This document shows positions 7,093 through 16,348 of a stretch of 64,000 nucleotides of DNA, in pieces (within the stretch, counting starts at the first letter, position 1; each line of letters begins with the position of its first letter). Location of the stretch: the NCBI RefSeq assembly GCF_021531055.1, contig NZ_JADYTL010000003.1, forward strand, positions 186,001 through 250,000, read 5' to 3'. The stretch is from Collinsella tanakaei. GTDB lineage: Bacteria; Actinomycetota; Coriobacteriia; Coriobacteriales; Coriobacteriaceae. Made by a program: the position numbers and the translations under genes. The notes below the pieces were generated by a model. It had not been told where the DNA came from, searched no databases, and was given only the letters and a program-made list of their open reading frames with translations.

Positions 7093-9342
7093 TTACGCGG
7101 CGTGACGGGTACGGATGGCGTCGCGCACGATACCCCTGCCCATGACGTACGTCACGCAGAAGTAGCCGCCGTAGGCGATCAGGAAGATGAGCGTGGTGAT
7201 GCCCACCATGCCGCCGATCGTCATGCCGCCGAACAGCGCCACGAGCTTGATGATGACCGAGAGTGCCACGATCGAGTGCGCGATACCGACCACGACGGGA
7301 AACACGAAGAAAATCGTCTGCTGCACGAACACCGAGTGATAGATTTCGCGGACCGACGTGCCGAGCTCGGAGAGGATCCGGTAGTTCCTGCTGGCGTCGG
7401 ACACGCCGGAGAGCTGCTGGATGGTGAGGATCGCCGCGCAGGCCACCACGAGCACGAAGCCGATGTAGATCGCCAGATAGCTGATCAGACCGTTCATGGA
7501 ATCGACACTTTGGTACGTGGTGGTGCGCGTGGCCTCGACGCCCCAGCCCGCCACGGATTCGCCCGCCGCATTCGTGACGTCGCCGTAGGTGCGATAAGCG
7601 CCGATATAGGCATCGCCCTCGCCGACCGAGACGTCATCGGCGTAGTCCACCATGAGGTAGCTTATGTAGGGCGACAGATCGAGAGCGGCCACCAGATCGT
7701 CCGGCAACACGATGGTGCCCGAGTTCATGCCCATCATGGCGTTTTGGAACGTGCTCGCGTCCTCGGGCACGCGGTCCTGCACGGGACGGAGTGCCCGGCC
7801 GCCGATCGTGAGCTCGACGCCCTCGGCGAGCACCTTGTTGTAGATGTCGTTTACCGTGGCGCCCATGTCGGAGGTGATCGTGTAGCCGTTCTCGCCGAGC
7901 TCGATAGTTTCCATGCCCCGGAAGCGCAGGTACTCGTTGTAGTTCGACTCCGTCATGACCGCAAGGCCGAGCGTGGTCATATCGGAGGTCTCGGTGCCGG
8001 CGGGCAGGTCCATGTGCACGAGCCGACAAAGATCCCACAGCGTCACCACGGGCTTATCCGCGTCGCGCGGGATGGAGTCGTAGGTGTCAACCTGCACGGA
8101 AGCACCGGCGATGGATGCGAGGTCGAAGGGACGGGCATCGGCGGTGTCGGGATCCACGGTGTCGCCCGCGCTCGCCTGCATCATGTCGATCGGGTCGTCC
8201 GCCACGGCGTAGCGCGAAGCATCCGAACGGTCGGCAACCGCCTCCGCATCGCTCGGTGCGCCCGCATCGTGCGCCTCCTGCGCCTGCACCTCGGCGTTCA
8301 TCTCGTCCACCACGTCGGCGCTCCAATAGACAAGGCAGCGCGTGTAGTCCACCGGCGTACCGCGCTCCACCGTGCTGTTCATCGTGCTCGCGAGCGACAT
8401 GCCCGTCGTCACGGACGTGATGGCCAAAAACAGGATCATCGCGATGACAGCCATGGACAGGCTCACCGTGTTGACCTTGGCGGACAGCTGCCGCAGCGTG
8501 ACCATGTTGAGGCCGCGCCAATACAGGCCGCGCGCGCTCTGCAGCGCCTTGAGCAAAAAGCCCGACAGTCCGTAGAAGAACAGGATGGTGCCGACCACCA
8601 CGATGGCGGTCGTGATGCCGAATGTCTGCATCCCTTCGGGCGTGCCGTCATACGGCAGGCCGTCGTGCAGCAGCCGCACGTACGCGACGACGATGGCGGC
8701 AAGGCCCACAAGGAAGATGACCGCCGAGACCCACGGGTTACGGGTCTTGATCGCCTCGTTTTGCCGTCCGGCGCTCATGAGGTCGATGATCTTGGCGCGC
8801 GCCACCACGCGCAGGTTGAACACAAGCGTGACGAGGAAGATCGCCGCCAAGCAGCCCACGGTCATCGCGAAGGCACCGAGCGAGAAGAAGAAGTGGAAGT
8901 CGGCGATCTGCGTCTTGAACAGCGAGGCGGTGAAGAACACCATGAGCTGCGAGAGCGCGAGCCCGCAGACGATGCCGAGCGCGAGCGCCGCCATCGACAC
9001 GAACAGGGTCTCGAACGTCATGATGCGCGCGACCTGCCCCTTGCTCATGCCGAGCACCTGATAGAGACCGAACTCCTTCTTGCGGCGCTTCATGATGAAG
9101 TTGTTGGCGTAGACCATGAGAAAGCCCATCACCACGGCGAGGAAGACCGTGAGGCCGCTGATGATGCCACCGAGCGTTTCGCCCATGCCGGCGTTCTGCG
9201 CGGTTACGCCGGCGAGGTCGACCTGCACCGAGATCGTGTTGAACGCGTAGAACACGGTGACGGCGAGCGTGAGGGTGAGTAGGTAGACGAGGTAGTCCCT
9301 GCCGGCGCGGCGCACGTTGCCCCAAGCGAGCTTACAGAGCAT
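7093..9342 (-). CDS. BceB-type ABC transporter permease (FtsX-like)
   Basis: A 749-residue membrane protein with the layout of BceB/FtsX-type permeases: one N-terminal membrane helix (YLVYLLTLTLAVTVFYAF), a block of three helices from about 60 to 175, a further group around 215-300, a large extracellular domain of roughly 300 residues, and a final group of three helices. BceAB transporters protect against cell-wall-active peptides or sense them. The ATG at 9342 overlaps the ATPase stop by 11 bases, so the two genes are translationally coupled. A GTG twelve bases upstream is an alternative start. No two-component genes lie next to this pair, unlike many Bce modules. Confidence 0.88.
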   Translation of the reverse strand: MLCKLAWGNVRRAGRDYLVYLLTLTLAVTVFYAFNTISVQVDLAGVTAQNAGMGETLGGIISGLTVFLAVVMGFLMVYANNFIMKRRKKEFGLYQVLGMSKGQVARIMTFETLFVSMAALALGIVCGLALSQLMVFFTASLFKTQIADFHFFFSLGAFAMTVGCLAAIFLVTLVFNLRVVARAKIIDLMSAGRQNEAIKTRNPWVSAVIFLVGLAAIVVAYVRLLHDGLPYDGTPEGMQTFGITTAIVVVGTILFFYGLSGFLLKALQSARGLYWRGLNMVTLRQLSAKVNTVSLSMAVIAMILFLAITSVTTGMSLASTMNSTVERGTPVDYTRCLVYWSADVVDEMNAEVQAQEAHDAGAPSDAEAVADRSDASRYAVADDPIDMMQASAGDTVDPDTADARPFDLASIAGASVQVDTYDSIPRDADKPVVTLWDLCRLVHMDLPAGTETSDMTTLGLAVMTESNYNEYLRFRGMETIELGENGYTITSDMGATVNDIYNKVLAEGVELTIGGRALRPVQDRVPEDASTFQNAMMGMNSGTIVLPDDLVAALDLSPYISYLMVDYADDVSVGEGDAYIGAYRTYGDVTNAAGESVAGWGVEATRTTTYQSVDSMNGLISYLAIYIGFVLVVACAAILTIQQLSGVSDASRNYRILSELGTSVREIYHSVFVQQTIFFVFPVVVGIAHSIVALSVIIKLVALFGGMTIGGMVGITTLIFLIAYGGYFCVTYVMGRGIVRDAIRTRHAA

Positions 9343-10141
9343 CGGAACCCTCACCGCCCATCATCGCCACGACCTCCATGATGCGGTTGAAGAACTCCTG
9401 GCGGCTCGCGGCTCCACGGCGCAGCTCGGTGAAGATGCGGCCGTCGCGGATGAACAGTACGCGATTGGTGTAACTCGCGGCGAAGCTGTCATGCGTGACC
9501 ATGAGGACGGTCGCCCGATAGGTGCGGTTCATGGTCTCGAAGCACTCGAGCAGCAGACGCGCGTTCTTGGAGTCCAGCGCGCCCGTAGGCTCGTCGGCCA
9601 TGATGATCGCGGGATCGCCGACCAGCGCGCGAGCCGCGGCGACGCGCTGCTGCTGGCCGCCGGACATCTGGTAGGGGTACTTGTCGAGCACGCCGGTGAT
9701 CGACAGGCGCGAGGCCACCGCCTCGACGCGGACCTGCACCTCGCGCGCGGGCACGCGGCTGATGGTGAGCGGCAGGGCGATGTTCTCGCGCGCGGTCAGG
9801 GTGTCGAGCAGGTTGGAATCCTGGAAGATGAAGCCGAGCTGCTCGCGACGAAAGCGCGTGAGCTTGGCAGGTTTCATGCCGGTCACGTCGACCCCGTCGA
9901 TGAAGACGTGGCCGCTCGTCACGGCGTCGATGGTGGATACGCAGTTGAGCAGGGTCGACTTACCCGAACCCGATGCGCCCATGATGCCCACGAACTCGCC
10001 GCGCTGCACGGTGAACGAGACGTCGGCGAGCGCGCGGGTCACGTTGTTGCGCGACCCGTAGACCTTCTCGACGTGCCGGACGTCGAGCACGGGCGGCTGC
10101 GCGGCAGCCCCGGTCGTATCGGTGAGATGTTGCATCTGCAT
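9332..10141 (-). CDS. BceA-type ABC transporter ATP-binding protein
   Basis: A 269-residue ATPase with Walker [11 protein letters not shown], the signature [15 protein letters not shown] and Walker [14 protein letters not shown], closest in style to LolD/MacB/BceA proteins. It powers the permease encoded immediately downstream. The ATG at 10141 is preceded by AGGAAAGGAA; an in-frame upstream extension does not resemble the family and is rejected. The C-terminus includes the usual [20 protein letters not shown]. Confidence 0.92.
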   Translation of the reverse strand: MQMQHLTDTTGAAAQPPVLDVRHVEKVYGSRNNVTRALADVSFTVQRGEFVGIMGASGSGKSTLLNCVSTIDAVTSGHVFIDGVDVTGMKPAKLTRFRREQLGFIFQDSNLLDTLTARENIALPLTISRVPAREVQVRVEAVASRLSITGVLDKYPYQMSGGQQQRVAAARALVGDPAIIMADEPTGALDSKNARLLLECFETMNRTYRATVLMVTHDSFAASYTNRVLFIRDGRIFTELRRGAASRQEFFNRIMEVVAMMGGEGSDAL

Positions 10142-10197
10142 AGCTCGTGTTTCCTTTCCTGTAGTAACCATAGCAAGACGAAGGGCCGGCGCGGCCC

Positions 10198-10371
10198 TTA
10201 TCGGGAATTCGTCCACAGCAGCCAGATCATGCCGAGCGACAGCACGGCCATGATCAGCAGCCACAGGAGCATCTCGAGTGCGCTCATGCCGACGCCCTGC
10301 GGCTCCTCGCGCACGTCGTAGGGATTGCGACGCGGGATGTCGGACTTCGTGTTCATATCGATCGCCTCCAT
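10198..10371 (-). CDS. Small single-span membrane protein upstream of the Bce-type transporter
   Basis: A 57-residue protein with a polar N-terminus and one hydrophobic helix near the C-terminus (MLLWLLIMAVLSLGMIWLLW). A strong AGGAGGTG lies six bases before the ATG at 10371. The stop is 56 bases before the ATPase start, so it is probably the first gene of the transporter operon. Small single-span proteins of this kind can regulate ABC transporters; I recognise no specific family. Confidence 0.65.
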   Translation of the reverse strand: MEAIDMNTKSDIPRRNPYDVREEPQGVGMSALEMLLWLLIMAVLSLGMIWLLWTNSR

Positions 10372-10583
10372 GACGACCACCTCCTGAGGATATGGTCGCG
10401 CAGGTAGCAGAGCGTATCCATCGATTTGGCTTACATCTGGATTGCGCTTTTGTAAGGTTGGTTAAGGCGGGCTTAAGGCCGGGGCGCCTGCACGGTGCGC
10501 CTCGGCGCGACGGGCAATAGCGCACTTTCAGCACGGCGAAATATAACCGCGGCGCAGCATGCCGACGCCTTACGAACGTCCAT

Positions 10584-10742
10584 CTTGCTGGATTTGCACT
10601 TTTCGGGGGTTTTGACGACGCTATTTTGGAATTCGGCAGTTTTCCAGCCTTTGCGCAAAAACGCTAAGCTTCTGACCTGCGCTTTTGCTACCAGCCAAAA
10701 CGGACAAGAACGAAAACCCCCGAAAAGTGCAAATTCAGCAAG
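10584..10742. repeat. Inverted-repeat-bounded noncoding element (CTTGCTGGATTTGCAC ends)
   Basis: A 159-base element with 30-base ends, one mismatch, beginning CTTGCTGGATTTGCACTTTT and ending in its reverse complement. The interior has no gene. It lies alone between the divergent transporter operon and the Nudix-Vsr gene (gap 10372-10931). Confidence 0.85.
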
Positions 10743-10917
10743 TTGGGCAACCGGAAACGGTTTTCATGCGCAGAGAATCGAGCGGTTACCTAGCCGCGAA
10801 AGGGGTCACGCCGTTCAATCTAGGCCGATCGTGCGCTCGGGGGCGTTGATGCGGTCCGGCTCTAGTCCATCCCGCGCGCAGGCGCACCCGCGCCGCTCGA
10901 TCAGGTCCCATCCCGTG

Positions 10918-10923
10918 TAGAAT
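10918..10923 (+). promoter_or_regulatory. Possible -10 box placed for a leaderless Nudix-Vsr transcript
   Basis: TAGAAT ends 8 bases before the ATG at 10932, and there is no good ribosome site. That spacing would put the transcript start at or next to the start codon. No convincing -35 box is seen. Confidence 0.3.
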
Positions 10924-10931
10924 GGTGTGCC

Positions 10932-11930
10932 ATGAAGACGATACATGTGGCAGCAGGCATCATACGCAGAGACGGCGATGGCGACGAAGTGCTCGCCGTT
11001 CAGCGCGGCTATGGCGATATGCAGGGACTTTGGGAGTTTCCGGGCGGCAAGGTGGAGCGCGGCGAATCGCCGGAGGACGCCTGCGTGCGCGAACTTGCCG
11101 AAGAGCTGCAGATCCGCGTGACGGACCTGCGGGATTTCTATACGGTCGAATACGATTACGAGGACTTCCATCTCTCGATGGAATGCTTTTTCTGCCGTAT
11201 CGACGCGAGTGAGGGCAGCGCGGAGCCGCAGCGCAGCGACCGACAGCTGGATATCCGTTGGGTCAGCCGCCGGTCGCTGGCAAGCCTGGAGTGGATGCCA
11301 GCGGACAAGGGCCTCGTCGAGGCGCTCGCCCTCGATGGCACCGAGGCGAACGGACGCGGGATCGATGATGCGGCAGCTGGCGATGGCGGTCCATCGCCAG
11401 CAGCGGACGCTGCCCCGAAGCCGCGGCCGCGTCGGAAATCCCGCACGACGAGGAAGAAACCCTCGCTACTCGACGGCATCGACACGAGCGACCTGACCGC
11501 CGCCGAGACCGAACTCGTGCGCCGCCGCGCCGCCATCCGCAAATCGATGCGCGGCAACAAGCGAGCCGACACCAAACCCGAGATGCTCGTACGGCAGCGC
11601 CTGCGCGAGGCGGGGCTCACCGGTTACCGCCTGCAATGGAAGAAGGCGCCCGGCCGTCCCGACATCGCGTTTCCGGGTCGGCGCATCGCGATCTTCGTAA
11701 ACGGGTGCTTTTGGCATCGTTGCCCGAACTGCCACCCCAGCATGCCCAAGCGAAACACCGAGTTTTGGGAGGCCAAGTTCCGCCGCAACATGGAGCGCGA
11801 CGCCCGCGCCCTCGCCGAGCTCGAAGAGCTGGGCTGGACCGCCATCACCATCTGGGAATGCGAGCTCAAGCGCGACCGCATCGACGAGACCATGGCGCGC
11901 GTCATCGACCAGATCCGCGCTGTCGGCTAG
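10932..11930 (+). CDS. Nudix hydrolase fused to Vsr-type mismatch endonuclease
   Basis: A 332-residue two-domain protein. Residues 1-130 form a MutT/NudG-like Nudix domain; the Nudix box spans 39-61 with E45, R53, E54, E57 and E58 in place, while the usual glycine near its end is Q60. Residues 140-200 are a proline-, lysine- and arginine-rich linker. Residues 206-332 form a very-short-patch-repair endonuclease: PGRPD with D244, NGCFWHRCPNC (257-267) with H262 and zinc-type cysteines, then TEFW and IWECEL. Vsr nicks beside T:G mismatches left by 5-methylcytosine deamination; MutT-type enzymes remove oxidised nucleotides. No cytosine methyltransferase is adjacent. Each domain call is strong; joint function is inference. 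Confidence 0.9.
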   Translation: MKTIHVAAGIIRRDGDGDEVLAVQRGYGDMQGLWEFPGGKVERGESPEDACVRELAEELQIRVTDLRDFYTVEYDYEDFHLSMECFFCRIDASEGSAEPQRSDRQLDIRWVSRRSLASLEWMPADKGLVEALALDGTEANGRGIDDAAAGDGGPSPAADAAPKPRPRRKSRTTRKKPSLLDGIDTSDLTAAETELVRRRAAIRKSMRGNKRADTKPEMLVRQRLREAGLTGYRLQWKKAPGRPDIAFPGRRIAIFVNGCFWHRCPNCHPSMPKRNTEFWEAKFRRNMERDARALAELEELGWTAITIWECELKRDRIDETMARVIDQIRAVG

Positions 11931-11959
11931 CGTGGGAGCACCCCGGGCTGGCACACGAA

Positions 11960-11992
11960 GAGAGCCGGGGGCGAACGCCGTCCCCGGCTCTC
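11960..11992 (+). terminator. Strong hairpin after the Nudix-Vsr gene
   Basis: Arms GAGAGCCGGGG and CCCCGGCTCTC with a short loop, 30 bases after the stop. No T-run follows on the + strand, so termination strength is uncertain. Confidence 0.5.
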
Positions 11993-12383
11993 CGACCTCC
12001 CCGCCTCTCGAAGGCTCTCACCGGATATCTCGGTGGGGAGGACCCTTTCTCTATTCTCTTTATTGCCGCGCCGCGGTGGGATATGCACGCAACCCGCCAA
12101 GTCGGCAGCACATGTCGGCAGACGGCCGTTCTCGCACCGCGAACGGCTCACACCGTACCCCACACATTTACGACACACGCACCGGGTGCCCGAACGCACC
12201 GCCCGTTCGCGTAAATACGCCTGTTCACCACTATCTACCTGCAGCATCACGAAACGTTCAAACAGGCGTAAGCAAGGCTTAAACAGGGGTTGCACCGTAG
12301 CGCGGGCATAATGGGGTCAGCGCACGGAAAGAAAAGCGACACCTGATGTGCGCGGTATCTGGCGGATGAGCGAGGAGGCCGGC
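11993..12383. other. Intergenic stretch without recognised genes
   Basis: About 390 bases with no open frame that shows a ribosome site plus plausible protein composition. A locally T-rich run (12046-12063) is the only notable feature. Confidence 0.4.
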
Positions 12384-12641
12384 ATGCATCCTTCCCAACA
12401 TGCAGCAAGCACATGGTCGCCATTGCAGCCATCCCAACGTGCAGACCGATTCTCCTTCCCCCCGACACAGAGAAACGGCCTCCTCGTCTCCCCCGCCGAT
12501 CTTCACGACGACACCTCACCAGATGCCGACCATGACGACGAGCCGCATCGGTCGACGAATCAGCAGAAGAACCTGCAGCATTCGCTCGATCGTCTGCTCG
12601 ACAGCATCGATCATCTGAATCCCCGTGCCGTGGCGGTCTAG
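12384..12641 (+). CDS. Possible small hypothetical protein (85 aa)
   Basis: Open frame with a good GAGGAGG six bases before the ATG, giving an 85-residue polar protein rich in Ser, Pro, His and Asp in the middle (LHDDTSPDADHDDEPHRST), then a helical stretch (QKNLQHSLDRLLDSIDHL). No similarity is recognised. The htpG terminator follows 43 bases later. The composition is unusual for a folded protein, so the gene may be spurious. Confidence 0.35.
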   Translation: MHPSQHAASTWSPLQPSQRADRFSFPPTQRNGLLVSPADLHDDTSPDADHDDEPHRSTNQQKNLQHSLDRLLDSIDHLNPRAVAV

Positions 12642-12683
12642 CCGCCGCACCCATCCCGCGGCAATTCCATCTGCGTACGCAGC

Positions 12684-12715
12684 AAAAAGGGCACCGACGC
12701 GCGTCGGTGCCCTTT
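12684..12715 (-). terminator. Terminator of htpG (bidirectional)
   Basis: Perfect palindrome with arms GGGCACCGACGC and GCGTCGGTGCCC. On the - strand it is followed by TTTTT, 39 bases after the htpG stop; on the + strand by TTT. Confidence 0.85.
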
Positions 12716-12754
12716 CCATGTACGGACCCTGCGGACCCGCCTCGTCGCCGTACC

Positions 12755-14788
12755 CTACATCAGCGCGCACACGCTTGCCGCGAAGGCAACGGGGTCCTCG
12801 GGCAGGATGCCCTCGACCAGCAGCGCCTGGTCGTACAGCAGACCGGCATAGCGCTCGACCTTCTCGGTGTCGCCGTCCTTCTGCGCGGCGACGAGCTTGG
12901 CGAACACCGGGTGCTTGGCGTTGAGCTCCAGCACGCGCTGCGACTTGGGCAGCCCCTCCATATCGCCCTCCGGACCGCGCTGCAGGACCTTCTCCATCTC
13001 GAGCGACAGCATGCCCTCGGTGGTGATGCAGGCCGGAGACTCGTCCTCGCCCACCAGACGCGCCGACACCGCGACCTTCTCGACCTTGTCGCCCAACGCG
13101 CTCTTCATCGCCTCGAACAGGTCCTCGTTTTCCTTGGTCGCCTCCTCGGCGTCCTTCTTCTCGTCCTCGGTGGCAAGATCCAGATCGCCGGCGGCGACGT
13201 TCTTGAGCTCCAGATGGCGATCCTCGACCTCGGGCTCGGCGCCGTCGGCCACGGCCTTGGCCGCCGCCTCGCGAGCGGCCTCGTCCTCGTAGATCTTGGG
13301 CAGGTCGTGCGCCACGTACTCGCGCATAGCTTGGAACGTGAACTCGTCGATGTCGGACGTAAGCAGCAGCACATCGTAGCCGCGCGCGAGCACACCGGTC
13401 ACCACCGGCATCTTGGACAGGCGATCACGGTCGTCGCCTGCGGCGTAGTAGATGGCCTTCTGGTCGTCGGGCATGGCCTTCGCGTACTCGGCGAGCGTGA
13501 CCATCTTGCGCTCCTTGGCGCTCCAGAACAGCAGCAGGTCGGCCAACTCGTCGGCCTTCATGCCGTAGCTCGAGTAGATACCGTACTTGAGGCCGCGACC
13601 GAAGTTCTCGAAGAACGTCTCGTAGGTCTCGCGATCGTTGTCACGCATGTCCTCGAGCTCGCTGGTGATCTTCTTTTCCACGCGACGCGCGATGGCGCGC
13701 AGTTGGCGGTCGTGCTGCAGCGTCTCGCGGCTGATGTTGAGCGACACGTCAGCCGAGTCGATCACGCCGCGCACGAAGTTGTAGTAGTCGGGCAGCAGGT
13801 CGGCGCACTTTTCCATGATGAGGACGTTGGAGCTGTAGAGCGCCAGGCCCTTCTCGTAGTCCTTGCTGTACAGGTCGAACGGCGCTCGGCCGGGCACGAA
13901 CAGCAGAGCGTCGTACTCGAGCGTGCCCTCGGCGTGGAAGCTGATGGTGCGTGCGGGATCTTCGAAATCGTGGAACGTCGACTTGTAGAACTCGTTGTAG
14001 TCGGACTGCTCGACATCGGAGCTGCGCTTTTTCCAGATGGGTGTCATCGAGTTGATGGTCTCGAGCTCCTCGTAGCTCTCGTACTCGGGCTTGTAGTCGT
14101 CGCCTGCGTCCTCGGGCTTGGGCTTCTGGCGACTCTTGGAAACCATCATCTGGATCGGGTAGCGCACGTAGTTGCTATAGCGCTTGATGAGGTCGCGCAG
14201 GCCCCACTCGGTCAGGAAGCGATCGTAGTCCTCGCCAGCCTCGCCATTGGCGTCGGCGTCGGAATCGCGCATGGTCAGGATGACGTCGGTGCCGTGACCG
14301 GCGCGCTCGCCAGGCTCGATCGTGTAGCCCTCCAGGCCGTCGCTTTCCCACACGTTCGCCTCGTCGGAACCGTAGGCGCGGCTCACGACGCGCACGTGCT
14401 TGGCCACCATGAACGCCGAATAGAAGCCGACGCCGAACTGGCCGATGATGTCGACGGCGTCGCCCTGGCTGTCGGCGTTCTCGGTCTTGAACTCCTGGCT
14501 GCCGGAATGGGCGATCGTGCCGAGGTTCTTCTCGAGCTCATCGGCCGTCATGCCGATGCCGTTGTCCGAGATGGTGAGCGTGCGGGCATCGTGGTCAAAC
14601 GACACGCGGATGGCAAGGTCGTCCTCGCCGAGCTTCACGCTGTCGTCCGACAGGCTCTTGAAATTGAGCTTGTCGACGGCATCCGACGCGTTGGAGATCA
14701 GCTCGCGCAGGAAGATCTCCTTATTGGTGTAGATGGAATTGATCATCAGGTCGAGCAGTTTTTTGCTCTCCGTCTTGAACTGGCGCAT
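12755..14788 (-). CDS. htpG: Hsp90-family chaperone HtpG
   Basis: A 677-residue cytoplasmic ATP-dependent chaperone. The GHKL ATPase domain is complete: ELISNASDAVDKL, DNGIGMT, and GQFGVGFYSAFMV. The middle domain carries LYSSNVLIMEKCADLLPDYYNFVRGVIDS and the conserved LNISRETLQHD. A charged insert of 50 or so residues (EAAREAAAKAVADGAEPEVED...) makes it longer than the 624-residue E. coli protein. The start ATG 14788 has GGAAGGAAG upstream; a 22-residue in-frame extension is not Hsp90-like. Transcribed alone, with its own terminator. Confidence 0.96.
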   Translation of the reverse strand: MRQFKTESKKLLDLMINSIYTNKEIFLRELISNASDAVDKLNFKSLSDDSVKLGEDDLAIRVSFDHDARTLTISDNGIGMTADELEKNLGTIAHSGSQEFKTENADSQGDAVDIIGQFGVGFYSAFMVAKHVRVVSRAYGSDEANVWESDGLEGYTIEPGERAGHGTDVILTMRDSDADANGEAGEDYDRFLTEWGLRDLIKRYSNYVRYPIQMMVSKSRQKPKPEDAGDDYKPEYESYEELETINSMTPIWKKRSSDVEQSDYNEFYKSTFHDFEDPARTISFHAEGTLEYDALLFVPGRAPFDLYSKDYEKGLALYSSNVLIMEKCADLLPDYYNFVRGVIDSADVSLNISRETLQHDRQLRAIARRVEKKITSELEDMRDNDRETYETFFENFGRGLKYGIYSSYGMKADELADLLLFWSAKERKMVTLAEYAKAMPDDQKAIYYAAGDDRDRLSKMPVVTGVLARGYDVLLLTSDIDEFTFQAMREYVAHDLPKIYEDEAAREAAAKAVADGAEPEVEDRHLELKNVAAGDLDLATEDEKKDAEEATKENEDLFEAMKSALGDKVEKVAVSARLVGEDESPACITTEGMLSLEMEKVLQRGPEGDMEGLPKSQRVLELNAKHPVFAKLVAAQKDGDTEKVERYAGLLYDQALLVEGILPEDPVAFAASVCALM

Positions 14789-14859
14789 GGGCGTACGACT
14801 TCCTTCCTTGCTCCGTTTTGCAAATGCTGGCAAACCGGATCTGCCATTTTTCAACAGTG

Positions 14860-14897
14860 ACTATACTACCCATAACAGCGCTCATAAAACCTGAGCG
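14860..14897 (-). promoter_or_regulatory. Putative htpG promoter with overlapping operator
   Basis: Read leftward, an inverted repeat CGCTCA-N7-TGAGCG (14879-14897) is followed by a TATAGT -10-like box (14860-14865), about 70 bases before the start codon. The repeat would cover the -35 region. It does not match CIRCE. Regulator unknown. Confidence 0.4.
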
Positions 14898-14978
14898 TTA
14901 AAGACTTAGATTTATCTCCAGATGACTAGGCTTCGGCTGCCGCCCTCCTGCCGGCGCGTGACGCATGCCGGAGTAAGC

Positions 14979-15228
14979 GTTCGTTTCCGTTATCGTGGTC
15001 ACGATGACACGATTCCTGTCAGTCCGCCGCTGAATCACCCCTCAGAAACGCCTTGAAAAGCGCGCTAAAATGTACAATGCAGCGCTCTGCGGCGAAAAAC
15101 AGCAGAAGTGAGCCGCGTCAACGTCCCATGCCACGAGAAGTGAACTGCGCCACAGACTCCAACCGCCTCCTCATGGACGTCGCAACGACAGTAATCGTGC
15201 TCTCGTGACCATAATCGCGATCACGAAC
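14979..15228. repeat. Inverted-repeat-bounded element, left of the nuclease gene
   Basis: A 250-base element with 42-base ends (about 30 of 42 matching) of the GACAGTAATCGTGCTCTCG family. The right end is well preserved, the left decayed. The same family bounds 16349-16605. The interior has no gene. Between it and the start at 15374 lies an AT-rich stretch. Confidence 0.75.
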
Positions 15229-15373
15229 AAAAAACTCACCACAACAGTGCGCACCAGCCGAGCACTATCTTACTGCGTACTTCTTAGTGTTTTATGTATT
15301 TACAATCTTCTCTTTATATATAGTCGTATATTTAGTATTGTGCACTTCATCTTGCAATACGGAAAGGTGTAGC

Positions 15374-16336
15374 ATGTCTCGCAAAGAAACATTCTGCCTG
15401 TGCGGAAAGACAGCGCTCGAAGTGTATCGAGCTAGCAAGCGTGTTGCCCCCACCGTTCTTGAGAAACCTCGTACAGGCAAGATCGACAACCTGATCATCC
15501 CGTTACCTCAAGCAATAGAGGACGAGATGGAGCGTCTAAATGCCTCGAAGCCATACCACATACTGGTAAACAAAAGAATTCCTAAGACACGCAAAGATGT
15601 TGTCGGTCACTTTAGAACCAAACAGCTCCCCCGACGTGCACTCATTAAGCTATCCAGATATGTCTACATCGTGAGCCCCGAATTACTGTTCATTGATTTA
15701 GCACGAGACGACAGCATCGGCATTGAAGACCTCGCCATCATAGGATTCGAGCTCTGCGGAACGTACCTACTCGATGACTCATGGGACGGACTGACGCAAA
15801 CCGAAGCGGCTCTGACCTCGACAGTAAAGCTGGAGCGCTTCATCCGTGCGAATAAAGGCTTTAGTGGCGCGAAACGCGCCGCCCGCGCGCTTCGCCTCAT
15901 CTACGATGGGTCGAACTCTCCGATGGAGACCGCACTTGCCGCACTCGTAACCTTTCCACGAAAGATGGGCGGATTCGGAATCGGTCCGGTTGCCTTGAAT
16001 CAGGAGGTCGAAACGGCAGATGGCCCGAAGTGGGTAGACCTTCTGATTAAGGGTGCAAATGTGGGCCTAGAGTATAAGGGTCGGGACTCTCATCCGCCGG
16101 AGCAGACTCAGCGCGACGATCGTCGCCAAAACAGATTGGTTGGCTCTGGGATCACGATCCTCAACGTGTGGTACGAAGACCTTGCCGAGTTGCATCTCCT
16201 CAACAAGCTGCACGCCGATATTGTAAAGGCAATCGGAAAACGCCTGAGAATCCGCGATGAACATTTCGCAGACCGTCAGCACATCTTGCAGGCGCAACTT
16301 TTGCCCACCATCAAGAGGTACGGTAAGAGCAAATGA
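15374..16336 (+). CDS. PD-(D/E)xK-like (DUF559-type) nuclease-domain protein
   Basis: A 320-residue protein of an unnamed family. The C-terminal third carries VDLLIKGANVGLEYKGRDSH followed by QTQRDDRRQNRL and GITILNVWYEDL. This D...ExK arrangement with trailing H, D and R residues matches the DUF559 branch of restriction-endonuclease-like folds. The N-terminal two thirds, beginning with a CLCGKTALEVYR motif, is of unknown role and may bind DNA. The ATG 15374 has GGAAAGGTG before it. The promoter region is much richer in A+T than the neighbours, and the gene is bracketed by two inverted-repeat elements of one family, suggesting acquisition. Nuclease activity is inferred from motifs only. Confidence 0.7.
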   Translation: MSRKETFCLCGKTALEVYRASKRVAPTVLEKPRTGKIDNLIIPLPQAIEDEMERLNASKPYHILVNKRIPKTRKDVVGHFRTKQLPRRALIKLSRYVYIVSPELLFIDLARDDSIGIEDLAIIGFELCGTYLLDDSWDGLTQTEAALTSTVKLERFIRANKGFSGAKRAARALRLIYDGSNSPMETALAALVTFPRKMGGFGIGPVALNQEVETADGPKWVDLLIKGANVGLEYKGRDSHPPEQTQRDDRRQNRLVGSGITILNVWYEDLAELHLLNKLHADIVKAIGKRLRIRDEHFADRQHILQAQLLPTIKRYGKSK

Positions 16337-16348
16337 CACCAGCGGCGC

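Noticed and set aside
10691-10705. 15-base match CCAGCCAAAACGGAC also at 45052-45066
   Set aside because: A match of this length is expected by chance in a 64-kb window, and the flanks differ.
14879-14897. CIRCE element for htpG
   Set aside because: The inverted repeat CGCTCA-N7-TGAGCG does not match TTAGCACTC-N9-GAGTGCTAA.
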